From CAVRQM01 sp963723455 (GTDB lineage: Bacteria > Pseudomonadota > Alphaproteobacteria > Acetobacterales > Acetobacteraceae): 64,000 bases of DNA. Positions 47,891 through 57,265 of the stretch are shown here, piece after piece. The notes below the pieces were generated by a model. That model made no database searches. It was given only the letters and a program-made list of their open reading frames with translations, and had not been told where the DNA came from. The translations under genes were made by a program, and so were the position numbers. The first letter of the stretch is position 1; every line of letters begins with the position of its first letter. The stretch spans positions 1,364,001-1,428,000 of the forward strand of contig CAVRQM010000001.1 in the NCBI GenBank assembly GCA_963723455.1, given 5' to 3'.

Positions 47891-49041
47891 TCAACGAGAA
47901 TCCGGCTTGCCGGGGGGCTGATGCTTTAGCCTCGCCATCATGTCGCCGACATGCCGGCTGAACACGTATTCCGCCGGGCGCTGACGCGACAGGTCGATTT
48001 CCGGCGCCATCGGCCCGGTCACGCGCGGTCCGCGCAGCGCCACCCGCGCCACCTCCAGCGGATGCGTCACCGCCTGCATCACCGCCGTCGACTCGTAGCC
48101 GCTATGCACCATGCAGTCGGCGCATTTCTCGTAATTGCCGGTGCCGTAGCTTGTCCCAGTCGGTCGTTTCCATCAACTCGGCGAAGGTGCTTGGCATAGC
48201 CCTCGCCCAGCAGGTAGCAGGGGCGCTGCCAGCCGAACACGTTGCGCGTCGGCTTGCCCCAGGGCGTGCAGACGTAATCCTGGTTGCCGGCCAGGAAATC
48301 CATGAACAGCGGCGATTGCGTGAACTGCCACGGCGTGCCGCCGCGCCGGCGCGGGTCGCGCGCCAGGATGTCGCGGAACAGCTGCTTGGTCTTCTGCCGG
48401 CTGAGGAAATGCGCCTGGTCGGGCGCGCGCTCATAGGCATAGCCGGGCGCGGTCATGATCCCGTCCACGCCCATCGCCATCACCTCGTCGAAGAACCGCG
48501 CGACCCGCTCCGGCTCGGCGCCGTCGAACAGCGTGCAGTTGATCGACAGGCGGAAGCCGCGCCGCTTGGCCTCGCGGATCGCCGCCACCGCGCGGTCATA
48601 GACGCCGTCCTGGCAGACCGACTTGTCGTGCATCTCGCGGTCGCCGTCAAGATGGATGTCCCAGGAGAAAAAGCTGTTCGGCTTGTACAGGTCGATCTTC
48701 TTCTCCAGCAGCAGCGCATTGGTGCACAGATAGACGAACTTCTTGCGCGCCAGCAGGCCCTCGACGATCTGCGGCATCTCCTTGTGCAGCAGCGGCTCGC
48801 CGCCGGCGATCGCCACCACCGGCGCGCCGCACTCGTCGGCCGCCCCCAGCGCATCCTCGACCGACAGGCGCTGGTTCAGGATCTCCGCCGGATAGTCGAT
48901 CTTGCCGCAGCCGTCGCAGGCCAGGTTGCAGCGGAACAGCGGCTCCAGCATCAGCACCAGCGGGTAGCGCTTGCGCCGCAGCAGATGCTGCTTGACCACA
49001 TAGGCGCCGACCCGCAGCACCTGGTTCATCGGAACCGACAT
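47891..49041 (-). CDS. hpnH: Adenosylhopane synthase HpnH (radical SAM; one frameshift)
   Basis: Radical SAM enzyme joining the 5'-deoxyadenosyl group to diploptene. The [4Fe-4S] motif CNLACDGCG (C38, C42, C45) is in the N-terminal third. VVAIAGGEPLLHKEMPQI follows, and SWDIHLDGDREMHDKSVCQD is diagnostic of HpnH. Frame breaks near 48150; beyond it the C-terminus reads TDWDKL ... CADCMVHSGYEST and ends with ARLKHQPPGKPDSR. ATG 49041 opens with MSVPMNQVLRVGAYVVKQHL. The neighbour ispH is on the same strand 30 bp upstream. Confidence 0.93.
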
Positions 49042-49071
49042 TCTACCGTCTCCAGTCCTTCAGGCGTCCAC

Positions 49072-50002
49072 TCAGGCGTCGGCCAATTCGGCGGGGAAGC
49101 GGAACCGAACGTCCTCGGCGACCCCGTCGAGCGTGCCGACCTCGACCTCGTCGAACGCGCGCAGGCCGTCGATCACGCCCTGCACCAGCGTCTCCGGGGC
49201 CGAGGCGCCGGCGGTCAGACCGACCGTGTCCAGCCCGGCAAACCAGTCCGGCCGCAGCGACTGGCGTCGTCGATCAGGTAGGCGGGCTTGCCCAGCTCCT
49301 CGCCGATCTCGCGCAGCCGGTTGGAGTTGCTGCTGTTGCGGCTGCCGACCACCAGGATGACATCGACCTGCTGGGCCAGATCGCGCACCGCCTGTTGGCG
49401 GTTCTGGGTGGCATAGCAGATGTCGCGCACGTCCGGCCCGACGATGGCGGGGAACCGCTGCTTCAGCGCGGCGATGATGCCGCGCGTGTCGTCGACCGAC
49501 AGCGTGGTCTGGGTGATGTAGGCCAGCTGGTCCGGCGTGCCAGGCTGCAGCCGCGCCACGTCGTCCACCGTCTGCACCAGATGGATCACCGCCCGGCACC
49601 TGGCCGATCGTGCCCTCGACCTCGGGATGCCCGGCATGGCCGATCAGCACGATCTCGCCGCCCGGAGGCGGCATAGCGGCGGCCCTCGTTGTGCACCTTG
49701 GCGACCAGCGGGCAGGTCGCGTCGATCACCGGCAGGCCGCGCTCGCGCGCCACCTCCTCGACCCGCTTGGCCACGCCATGCGCCGAGAACACCGTCATCG
49801 CGCCCGGCGGGATCTCGTCCAGTTCATCGACGAACACCGCGCCGCGGCTGCGCAGATCCTCGACCACATGGCGGTTATGCACGATCTCGTGACGCACATA
49901 GACCGGCGGGCCGTATTTCTTCAGCGCCCGCTCGACGATCTCGATCGCCCGCTCGACGCCGGCGCAGAATCCGCGCGGCTGGGCCAGGATCACGCGCATC
50001 AT
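49072..50002 (-). CDS. ispH: 4-hydroxy-3-methylbut-2-enyl diphosphate reductase IspH (frameshifted)
   Basis: Last enzyme of the MEP pathway, giving IPP and DMAPP. The Fe-S cysteines are in AQPRGFCAGVERAI (first), VIDATCPLVAKVHNE (second) and DICYATQNRQQAV (third); SRNSSNSNRLREIGEE is the substrate-binding SxNSxR region. Frame changes lie near 49262, 49600 and 49668. The start is one of two adjacent ATGs (50002 or 49999). It sits upstream of hpnH in the same direction, so hopanoid synthesis and precursor supply are probably co-expressed. IspH is essential here unless a mevalonate route exists. Confidence 0.92.
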
Positions 50003-50227
50003 CGTGAGGTTACTCCGCTGGCTGGCGACGGCGTGCGCCGGGGCACGCGCCTATACAGGCTTATGCCGCATTGCATCAATGACGGGCGCGACCGACCCGG
50101 CTTCAACCCCCGCGGGCGCTGTTGCATGGCCGATCCCAGGTCGTAATCTGCCGCGCAGGCAGACAATGTGGCGCGGCAGCCACAGCGCGGCGCACCAGCG
50201 GCGCGGCACACAGGAAGGCGCGGCGGC

Positions 50228-51143
50228 ATGACGGCAGTATCGGGCGCAGGCGCTGCACAGCACGCTCGCCGAGGCGATGGAGGCGTCGCCGCCGACGTGG
50301 CCCAGGCGCTGGACCGGCTGCTGCCGGTCCCGGACGGGCCGGAGGCGCGGCTGTTCCGAGGCGATGCGCTACGCCGTGCTGGGCGGCGGCAAGCGGATGC
50401 GCGCCTTCCTGGTGATGGAGGGCGCGGCCTTGTTCAACGTGGACCGCAACCAGGCCGCCCGGGTCGCCGCCTCGGTGGAGATGATGCACGCCTATTCGCT
50501 GGTGCATGACGACCTGCCGGCGATGGACGACGACGATCTGCGCCGCGGCAAGCCCAGCACCCACCGCGCCTTCGACGAGGCCACCGCGATCCTGGCCGGC
50601 GACGCGCTGCAGGCGCGCGCGTTCGAGGTGCTGGCCGAGCCGGACACGCATCCGCTGGCCGAGGCCCGCTGCGAGCTGGTCTGCGCGCTGGGCCACGCCT
50701 CCGGCGCGCGCGGCATGGCCGGCGGCCAGATGATCGACATGCTGGCCGAAGGCAGCGGCTTCGGCGAGGCGCAGATCATCCGGCTGCAGGCGCTGAAGAC
50801 CGGCCGGCTGATCCAGTACAGCGCCGAGGCCGGCGCGATGCTGGGCCGCGCCTCGGTGACGCAGCGGCATCTGATGGCGGCCTATGGGCGCGACCTGGGG
50901 GCGGCGTTCCAGATCGCCGACGACCTGCTGGACGCGGTCGGCAGCACCGCGGAGATCGGCAAGACCGCGGGCAAGGATGCGGCCACCGGCAAGGCGACGC
51001 TGGTCGCGATCATGGGCCTGGCCCGTGCCCGCGACCAGGCGGCGCGGCTGGCCGAACAGGCGGCGGCGCATCTGGACGCCTTCGGCGAGGGCGGCGAGCG
51101 GCTGCGCGAGCTGGCGGAGTACGTGGTGGCGCGGCGGACATAG
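50228..51143 (+). CDS. ispA: Farnesyl diphosphate synthase IspA (two frameshifts near the N-terminus)
   Basis: Trans-polyprenyl synthase condensing IPP with DMAPP and GPP. AMRYAVLGGGKRMRAFLVME is the substrate site; the first aspartate motif is HDDLPAMDDDDLRRGKPSTH (FARM), and the second is QIADDLLDAVGS (SARM). The residues before the FARM (SLVHDD) fit an FPP-size product. C-terminal GKDAATGKATLV is typical. Frame changes lie near 50265 and 50358. It is divergent from ispH and completes the supply line for HpnD. Confidence 0.9.
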
Positions 51144-51155
51144 CCGCCAGCAGCG

Positions 51156-52399
51156 TCATATCTCGTAGAAGCGGCGCACCACCCGCTGCATCGTCAGGCC
51201 CTGCGCGACAATGGTGAACACGACGACGGCATAGCAGACGGTCAACAGCTCCGCCCTCGGCCCGTCAGGTGGCAGTGTCAGCGCAAGCGCCACCGAAATT
51301 CCACCCCGCAATCCGCCCCAGGTCAGCACCGCCAGGGCGCCCAGCTTGTTCGGCGTATGCAGGTTCAGCAGGATCGTCGGCAGGAAGACGCTCGCCGCGC
51401 GCACCAGCAACGCGAACGGAATGCCGATTCCGGCCGCCGCCAGATCCAGCAGGTCGAACGGGACTGCGATCACCTCGAAGCCGATCAGCAGGAACAGCAG
51501 CACGTTCAGCAGTTCGTCGATCAGCGACCAGAACGTCATCAGGTGCTGGTGCGTGATGTCGCTCATCGCCCGCCGACCGCTTTCGCTGCCGATCGCCAAG
51601 CCGGCAATCACCACGGCGATCGGTCCCGATAGCCCAGCAGGTTGGCCAAGCTGTAGGCCCCGGTTGCCAACGCCAGCGAAATCGTCAGTTCGAGGTTGTA
51701 CTCGTCGATCCGGCGCATCATCAGCAGGGCGATCCAGCCGCAGGCCAGCCCCATGGCGGCGCCGCCGAACGCCTCGGTCAGAAACCCCGTGCCGATCGCC
51801 GCTCCGGTGAGCGGTCGGCCCTGGCCCGTCGCCACGCCGAGCGCCATGGCGAACACCACGACGCCGACACCGTCGTTGAAAAGGCTCTCGCCGGCAAACG
51901 TGGCCTGCAATCCCGGCGGCAGGCCAAGCCGCTTCAGCATCCCGACCACCGCAACCGGATCGGTCGGGGCGAGGATCGCGCCGAGCACGACGCACCAGAC
52001 CAGCGGCACGGGCCGACCCAGCAGCCGGAACACCAGCCACATCCCGCCCGAGTAGAGCAGCACCGACAGCACCACGCCCACCGTCGCCAGCGCGAGCACG
52101 GTCCATTTGCGGCTGCGCAGATGCGTCAGATCGACATGCAGGCTGCCAGCGAACAGTAGGAAGCTGAGCGCGCCGTTCAGCAACGTCGCCGGCAGGTTGA
52201 GCACGCCGAGCAGCCGCTGCGCCTCGCTGCGCAGGCCGCTCGCCGGCATGAAGCGGTCGGCGGCGATTACCGCCAGGGACAAGGCCAGCGCGATGACCAG
52301 CACGCCGGTCGAACTGGGCAGGCGCAGCAGCAGATGGTTGATGAGGCCGAACGCCGCCGCCAGCGACAGCAGCAGCGCCAGCAGACTCAGCGCGGTCAC
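51156..52399 (-). CDS. CPA1-family Na+/H+ antiporter (one frameshift)
   Basis: Inner-membrane cation/proton antiporter with about 12 helices. Hallmarks are SFLLFAGSLHVDLTHL, VLGAILAPTDPVAVVGMLKR with the DP pair, FAGESLFNDGVGVVVFAMAL with the ND pair typical of CPA1, and VLTWGGLRGGISVALAL near the C-terminus. A frame change lies near 51635. GTG 52399 overlaps the stop of the DUF2254 gene (GTGA), so the two are probably translated together. Role: pH or sodium homeostasis. Confidence 0.88.
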
Positions 52400-53733
52400 T
52401 CGTCGGTTCGAGCCGGCCGCGGGATGAACGCCGCGACCGCGGCTTCCGGGCCGAGCCGCAGGATGTCGAGCAGCCGGTCGTGGCGTTCGCGCAGCTGCCG
52501 GACATCCGCCGGATTGCCGATCTCGCGCTCGCCGTCCATCAGCACCAGCCCGCCGTGCCGGCGCAACGCCGCGACGCGTTCCCGCCGACCTTCGCAGCTC
52601 GCCACCAGGGCCAGCACCTCCAGCAGATGGATCAGCACGGCCGGACTGGCTGCGGCGTTCTGGCGGATCATGTCGAACATCAGGTCGCACAGCCCGTCAT
52701 AGGTCGTCACCGACCGAGTCAGCACGACGCGGCCATCGCGTTCCACGGCGCCCCCGGGCAAATGCCGGGAGCTCAGCACGCACAGCGTCCCACCCAGCCG
52801 GTCGATCACGTTAATGGCGCTGTCCGGGTCGTTGATCCCGGGCGACAACGCGCGTACGGCCACTTCGACCAACTGGCGCACGGCGAACTCCAGATCGGCC
52901 GTGCCGACGCGATGCGGCCCCAGCGCGATGGCGTTGCGGATCGCGTCCTGCGCACCCTCGCTCCCGCCCAGCACGAGCGCGATCGGAGTATCTGGAAACA
53001 CATAGTCGCCCGGCCGGATCAGCAGCTGCACGGTCCTGTGCTGCGCCGCTGCCCAATCCGCCAAACCGTCCTGATCCAGCTGCTGCAGATAGCCTTGCCG
53101 GACCGCCCGCACCGCGACCGCACCCTGCCAATCCATCCGGCCGCCTGTCGCCGGCGGCGTTTCGACTGTCAGCCGTTCGATGGCTGCGTGCACGTCGTCA
53201 TGCACGATGTCGATCAACGTATCGAGATTGATGCGGCTGGCGATGTGTTGGACGAAATAGACCAGCATTGCGACGCAGACAAAGGCCAGCAGCACGGCCA
53301 GCGTCAGCGAAACATGCGGTATGAACTCGCCCTCCGCCTTGGTCCGCACGGTGCGCAGCGTGGTGAGAGCGTAGGCGAACGTGCCGAGGAAGACGCCCAG
53401 GGTCGCCTGGTTGCCGCGATCGCTGGTGAAATTGCGCAGCAGCCGCGGCCCCATCTGGCTCGATGCCAGCGCCAGCGCAGCGATGGTGATCGAGAAGACC
53501 GTGCCGGCGACCCCGATTGTGGACGAGGCCACCGCTCCGAGCAGCGTTCGCGCGCCAGTGGCGCCGCCGCTATAGAGCCACCCGCTCTCGATCGCCGCAG
53601 TCGGCAGCAGGCTGCGGCGGTCCACCTGGATTGCGGCTTCGGCGATCAGGATCCCCAATGCCACCAGAACAGCCGGCAGCAGCCAGAACGCGTCTCCGAG
53701 GTCGGCCAGAAGCTTCCTTATTCTGGCTCGCAT
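52396..53733 (-). CDS. DUF2254 membrane protein
   Basis: A 445-residue intact predicted inner-membrane protein of the DUF2254 family, function unknown. The first 190 residues hold about four helices (FWLLPAVLVALGILIAEAAI, IGVAGTVFSITIAALALASS, LGVFLGTFAYALTTLRTVR, SLTLAVLLAFVCVAMLVYFV). SSQMGPRLLRNFTSDRGNQ between helices 2 and 3 is a family hallmark. The soluble C-terminal half contains RALSPGINDPDSAINVIDRL, also diagnostic. It is coupled to the antiporter gene downstream and follows gmk by 62 bp. Confidence 0.88.
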   Translation of the reverse strand: MRARIRKLLADLGDAFWLLPAVLVALGILIAEAAIQVDRRSLLPTAAIESGWLYSGGATGARTLLGAVASSTIGVAGTVFSITIAALALASSQMGPRLLRNFTSDRGNQATLGVFLGTFAYALTTLRTVRTKAEGEFIPHVSLTLAVLLAFVCVAMLVYFVQHIASRINLDTLIDIVHDDVHAAIERLTVETPPATGGRMDWQGAVAVRAVRQGYLQQLDQDGLADWAAAQHRTVQLLIRPGDYVFPDTPIALVLGGSEGAQDAIRNAIALGPHRVGTADLEFAVRQLVEVAVRALSPGINDPDSAINVIDRLGGTLCVLSSRHLPGGAVERDGRVVLTRSVTTYDGLCDLMFDMIRQNAAASPAVLIHLLEVLALVASCEGRRERVAALRRHGGLVLMDGEREIGNPADVRQLRERHDRLLDILRLGPEAAVAAFIPRPARTDE

Positions 53734-53795
53734 CGACTATCCGCCTTTTTGCAACCGGCCGGGCGATGGGCTCACAACCAGGTAGCCTGCACGAT

Positions 53796-54476
53796 CTAAG
53801 CTCGCAGGAATCGCGCCGCATCCAACCGCGCCGTCGCCGTCCGCGCCGCCACCAGCACTGCCTGCACCGCGCTCAGCGCCTGCCGGAAGTCGCGGTTGAC
53901 GATCACATGGTCGAACTCGCCGGCATGGCCGATCTCGGCCCGCGCCGCGGCCATGCGGCGCGCGATCTCGGCCGCGTCGTCGCCGCCGCGGGCGCGCAGC
54001 CGGGCTTCCAGCTCGGCCAGCGACGGCGGCAGCAGGAACACGCCGACCACGTCGCCCGGCAGCGCCGCGCGCAATTGCCGGAAACCCTGCCAGTCGATGT
54101 CGAACAGCACGTCCCGCCCGGCCGCCAGCGCCGCCTCCACAGGGGCGCGCGGCGAGCCGTAGCTGCGGCCGTACACCGTCGCCCATTCGAGCAGTTCGCC
54201 AGTCCTGGCCATTTCGGCGAACGCCTCGGGCGAGCGGAAATAGTAGTGCACGCCCTCGGTCTCGCCCGGTCGCGGCGCGCGGGTGGTCGCGCTGACCGAC
54301 AGCGAGATCCCCGGCTCGGCGTCCAGCAGGGCTGTGGCGATCGAAGTCTTGCCGGCCCCGGACGGCGCGGCCAGCACCAGGCAAACGCCGCGGCGGGCCA
54401 GCACGTCACGCCCCGGCACGTCACGCCCCGGCACGTCACGCCCCGGCACGTCACGCCCCGGCAGGTCACTCGACAT
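53796..54476 (-). CDS. gmk: Guanylate kinase with N-terminal pentapeptide repeats
   Basis: Phosphorylates GMP to GDP. The catalytic core starts at CLVLAAPSGAGKTSIATALL (P-loop) and contains SVSATTRAPRPGETEGVHYY, LLEWATVYGRSYGSPRAPVE and FDIDWQGFRQLRA, all canonical. Ahead of the core is an unusual segment of four PGRDV repeats (residues 6-25), encoded by a 15-bp tandem repeat. The ATG at 54476 overlaps the yicC stop by 11 bases. Each repeat also supplies an in-frame GTG behind GGGG, so shorter starts are possible. Intact, 226 residues. Confidence 0.92.
   Translation of the reverse strand: MSSDLPGRDVPGRDVPGRDVPGRDVLARRGVCLVLAAPSGAGKTSIATALLDAEPGISLSVSATTRAPRPGETEGVHYYFRSPEAFAEMARTGELLEWATVYGRSYGSPRAPVEAALAAGRDVLFDIDWQGFRQLRAALPGDVVGVFLLPPSLAELEARLRARGGDDAAEIARRMAAARAEIGHAGEFDHVIVNRDFRQALSAVQAVLVAARTATARLDAARFLRA
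54402..54476 (-). repeat. 15-bp minisatellite at the yicC/gmk junction
   Basis: Four perfect copies of CACGTCACGCCCCGG (54402-54416, 54417-54431, 54432-54446, 54447-54461) are followed by a degenerate fifth copy up to about 54470. On the coding strand each unit is CCG GGG CGT GAC GTG, that is PGRDV, in frame with gmk. Copy-number change would alter the length of the protein without breaking its frame. Confidence 0.9.
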
Positions 54477-55347
54477 TGGCCACCTGCTCGCGCAGCCGCT
54501 CGACCGCAGCCTTCAGGCGCAGGCCGGTCTCGGTCAGCGGCATCGAGGCCGACTTGCTGCACAGCGTGTTCACCTCGCGGTTGAACTCCTGCAGCAGGAA
54601 CTCGAACCGCCGTCCCACCGCGCCGTCCTCGGTCAGCAGCGCGCGGGCGGCCGCGATATGCGCGTCGAGCCGGTCCAGCTCCTCGCGCACGTCAGACCGC
54701 GCCGCGAGCAGCGCCACCTCCTGCGCGATCCGCTCCTCCGGCAGCGCCGGCGCCGCGCCGAGCAGGGACGCCACGGCATCCAGCATGCGCTGGCGCTGCG
54801 CCGCCGGCTGGGCCGCGGCCTGTGCGGCTGCCGTCGCGTGCAGACCGGCAAACTCGTCCAGCAGACTGCCCAGGACCAACGACAGCCGCCCGCCCTCGTC
54901 CCGCCGGGCCGCCGCCAGCGCGGTCAGCGCCTGGACGAAGCCCGACCGCATCGCCTCGGCATCCACGCCAGGAGCTGCGGCCGCGCCCGCCGCCTCCGGC
55001 CGCAGAACGCCGGGCAATGCCAGCAGCGCCTCGGCGCGCGGCGGCGGGGCGCCCGGAATCCGCGCGGCCAGGTCGAGCGCGATCGCCAGGACCTGCTGCA
55101 GCGCCGCCGGATCGGGCGTCAGGCGCGGTCCTTCCGCCCGCCTGACCGTCAGGTTGGCGGTGACGTTGCCGCGCCGCAACAGGGTCCCGGCCGCCTCGCG
55201 CAGAGCTGGCTCCATCCCGTCCAGCCCCGGCGGCAGGCGCAGCCGCAGCTCCAGCCCGCGGCCGTTGACGCTGCGCAGCTCCCAGCTCCAGCCGGCATCG
55301 CCCACCTGGCCCTCGGTGTGGGCGAAGCCGGTCATCGAGGCGATCAT
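54466..55347 (-). CDS. yicC: YicC-family endoribonuclease
   Basis: YicC proteins are RNA-processing factors, in E. coli an endoribonuclease and adaptor acting on small RNAs. The intact 293-residue ORF begins with the hallmark SMTGFAHTEGQV, contains WELRSVNGRGLELRLRLP (about 24-41) and ends with the DUF1732 domain: DRLDAHIAAARALL, GRRFEFLLQEFNREVNTLCS and KAAVERLREQVANVE. yicC-gmk order is conserved in proteobacteria. Its stop lies inside the gmk start. Confidence 0.93.
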   Translation of the reverse strand: MIASMTGFAHTEGQVGDAGWSWELRSVNGRGLELRLRLPPGLDGMEPALREAAGTLLRRGNVTANLTVRRAEGPRLTPDPAALQQVLAIALDLAARIPGAPPPRAEALLALPGVLRPEAAGAAAAPGVDAEAMRSGFVQALTALAAARRDEGGRLSLVLGSLLDEFAGLHATAAAQAAAQPAAQRQRMLDAVASLLGAAPALPEERIAQEVALLAARSDVREELDRLDAHIAAARALLTEDGAVGRRFEFLLQEFNREVNTLCSKSASMPLTETGLRLKAAVERLREQVANVE

Positions 55348-55486
55348 GCGTGCATCCCGAAGTCTCGATCCTGTCCGAATGAGCGGGGCGCCTGCTTAGC
55401 AGCCGAAGCGCGGTTGCGCGATCCGCCGATCCGCCTCACATCGCGCAGCAACAAGCCCGCGGCAACCAGCCCCAAGGAGCGATCCA

Positions 55487-56371
55487 GTGACGCGCAGCAA
55501 TCCCGGCTTCCATTCCATCCAGGTCGGCGACAGCACCGTGACCGCGCTGAACGATGGCCAGTTCGAGGCCTATCTCGGCCTGCTGGTCGGACCCGGCGCC
55601 GAGGAGAGCGAGGCGCTGCTGCGTAACAGCTTCCGCGTGCTGCCGCCGCGCATCACCGTCTCGTGCTTCCTGCTGGAAACGCCGGAGCGGCGGGTGCTGG
55701 TCGATGCCGGCTGCGGCGGCCTGTATGGCGGCGTGCTCGGCCATGCCGGTGAGAAGCTCGCCGCTCTGGGCGTCGCGCCCGGCTCGATCGACACGATCCT
55801 GCTGACGCACGGCCATGTCGATCACCTGGGGGGCCTGCTGGATGCCGCCGGCGCGCCGGTGTTCGATCGCGCCGAGCTGGTGGTCAACGGCATCGAGGCG
55901 GATTTCTGGAACAGCGACGACATGCGCGCCAAGGCGCCGGAGGACCGGCGCGACGCCTTCGACACCGCCCGCCGGTCGCTGGCCGCCTATGCCGTGCGCA
56001 CCCGGCGCATCGGCGACGGCGACACCGTGCTGCCGGGCATCACCGCCCGGCTGCTGCCCGGCCACACGCCGGGCCACACCGGTTTCCGGATCACGTCGGG
56101 GTCGGATTCGCTGCTGATCTGGGGCGACATCGTCCACCTGCCCGGCATCCAGTTCGCCCGTCCCGATGCGGGCGTGGGCTTCGACAGCGACGTGTCGCAG
56201 GGGCGGGCGACGCGGGCGCGCATCCTGGACGAGGCCGCGACCGACCGCCTGCTGGTCGCCGGCATGCACCACGATTTCCCGCTGTTCGGGCACATCCAGC
56301 GGCGCGGGGCCGGCTATGCGTTCGAGCCGCTGGTCTGGGCGCCGACGTCGGCGGGCCTGTTCGCGGCGTAG
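55487..56371 (+). CDS. MBL-fold metallo-hydrolase
   Basis: A 294-residue intact protein with the metal site LTHGHVDHLGG (about 105-115), a second ligand in LPGHTPGHTGF, an aspartate in LLIWGDIVHLP and a terminal histidine in VAGMHHDFPLFGH. The N-terminus IQVGDSTVTALNDGQFEAYL resembles quorum-quenching lactonase and similar small-molecule hydrolase groups. It starts at GTG 55487 with AAGGAG seven bases upstream. No signal peptide is obvious, so it is cytosolic. Substrate unknown. Confidence 0.85.
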   Translation: MTRSNPGFHSIQVGDSTVTALNDGQFEAYLGLLVGPGAEESEALLRNSFRVLPPRITVSCFLLETPERRVLVDAGCGGLYGGVLGHAGEKLAALGVAPGSIDTILLTHGHVDHLGGLLDAAGAPVFDRAELVVNGIEADFWNSDDMRAKAPEDRRDAFDTARRSLAAYAVRTRRIGDGDTVLPGITARLLPGHTPGHTGFRITSGSDSLLIWGDIVHLPGIQFARPDAGVGFDSDVSQGRATRARILDEAATDRLLVAGMHHDFPLFGHIQRRGAGYAFEPLVWAPTSAGLFAA

Positions 56372-56421
56372 GGCGTCGGTTTGCCCGCGATCGGGTACCG
56401 TTTCGACAAAAGGACCTCCCC

Positions 56422-57258
56422 GTGCCCAGACTGACGGGCCGCCGCGACCTCGCCTATGGGCCAAAGCCGCAGCAGACCCTCGACATCTACAGCCCAGCCG
56501 CCGGCGCGCGCGACCGCCCGGCGGTCCTGCTCCTGCACGGGGGCGCCTGGCGGCGCGGCGACAAAGCCGGGTCGGCGGCCATCGCCCGCGCCCACGCCGC
56601 CGCCGGGATCGTCGCGGTCGCGGCCAATTATCGCCTGATCGACGGCACGCCCGAAACCTCCTGGCCGGCGCAGCTGTCCGACGTGCAGCTCGCGGTCCGC
56701 TGGATCAGGACGCATGCGGACGAACTGGGGATCAATCCATCCCGTGTCGCCGCGCGCGGGGCATCGGCGGGCGGCCACCTGGCAGCGCTGCTCGCCACGC
56801 TCCGTGAAACGCAGCCCGGCGACATGAGCGGGCTGCTGGCGCACATCCCGCCTGCCGTGGCGTGCGCGATCGAGATCTCCGGGCCGGTCGATCTCGCCGC
56901 CCTCGCGACGCCCGGCCACAAGGGCGTCGCCGCTCTGCTCGGCACGGCCGATCCGGCGGCCCTGGCGGCGCGCGCCGCGGCGGCGTCGCCGCTGAGTTAT
57001 GTGGACGCCCGCACCCGGCCCACGCTCATCATGCACGGCCTGTCCGACCCGCTGATCCCCTTCGGCCAGGCCGAAACCTACCACGCGGCTTTGCAGCGGG
57101 CCGGCGCGCCGGTCTGGCTTGTGGCCTATCACGGGGGCCACATGCTGCAAGGCTTGTCCACGCGCACGCGCCGCGCGCTTGCGTCTTTGGAGATCGCCTT
57201 CACGCGCGACCTGGGGCTGGACCAGCCCTCGCGATGGACGCTGCCGGCAGACGTCTGA
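56422..57258 (+). CDS. Alpha/beta hydrolase (carboxylesterase/kynurenine-formamidase-like)
   Basis: A 278-residue intact ORF starting at GTG 56422 behind AAAAGGAC. The oxyanion motif LLLHGGAWRRGD (about 33-44) is of the HGG type, the nucleophile elbow is ARGASAGGHLAALLA, an acidic residue lies in IMHGLSDPLIPFGQAE, and the His in AYHGGHMLQ. The order suits the BD-FAE/esterase group. It follows the MBL-fold gene by 50 bp and may be co-transcribed. Cytosolic, substrate unknown. Confidence 0.85.
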   Translation: MPRLTGRRDLAYGPKPQQTLDIYSPAAGARDRPAVLLLHGGAWRRGDKAGSAAIARAHAAAGIVAVAANYRLIDGTPETSWPAQLSDVQLAVRWIRTHADELGINPSRVAARGASAGGHLAALLATLRETQPGDMSGLLAHIPPAVACAIEISGPVDLAALATPGHKGVAALLGTADPAALAARAAAASPLSYVDARTRPTLIMHGLSDPLIPFGQAETYHAALQRAGAPVWLVAYHGGHMLQGLSTRTRRALASLEIAFTRDLGLDQPSRWTLPADV

Positions 57259-57265
57259 CCCCCCC

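Noticed and set aside
54402..54476. Possible CRISPR array
   Set aside because: The repeats are 15 bp in direct tandem without spacers and are in frame with gmk; no cas genes are present.
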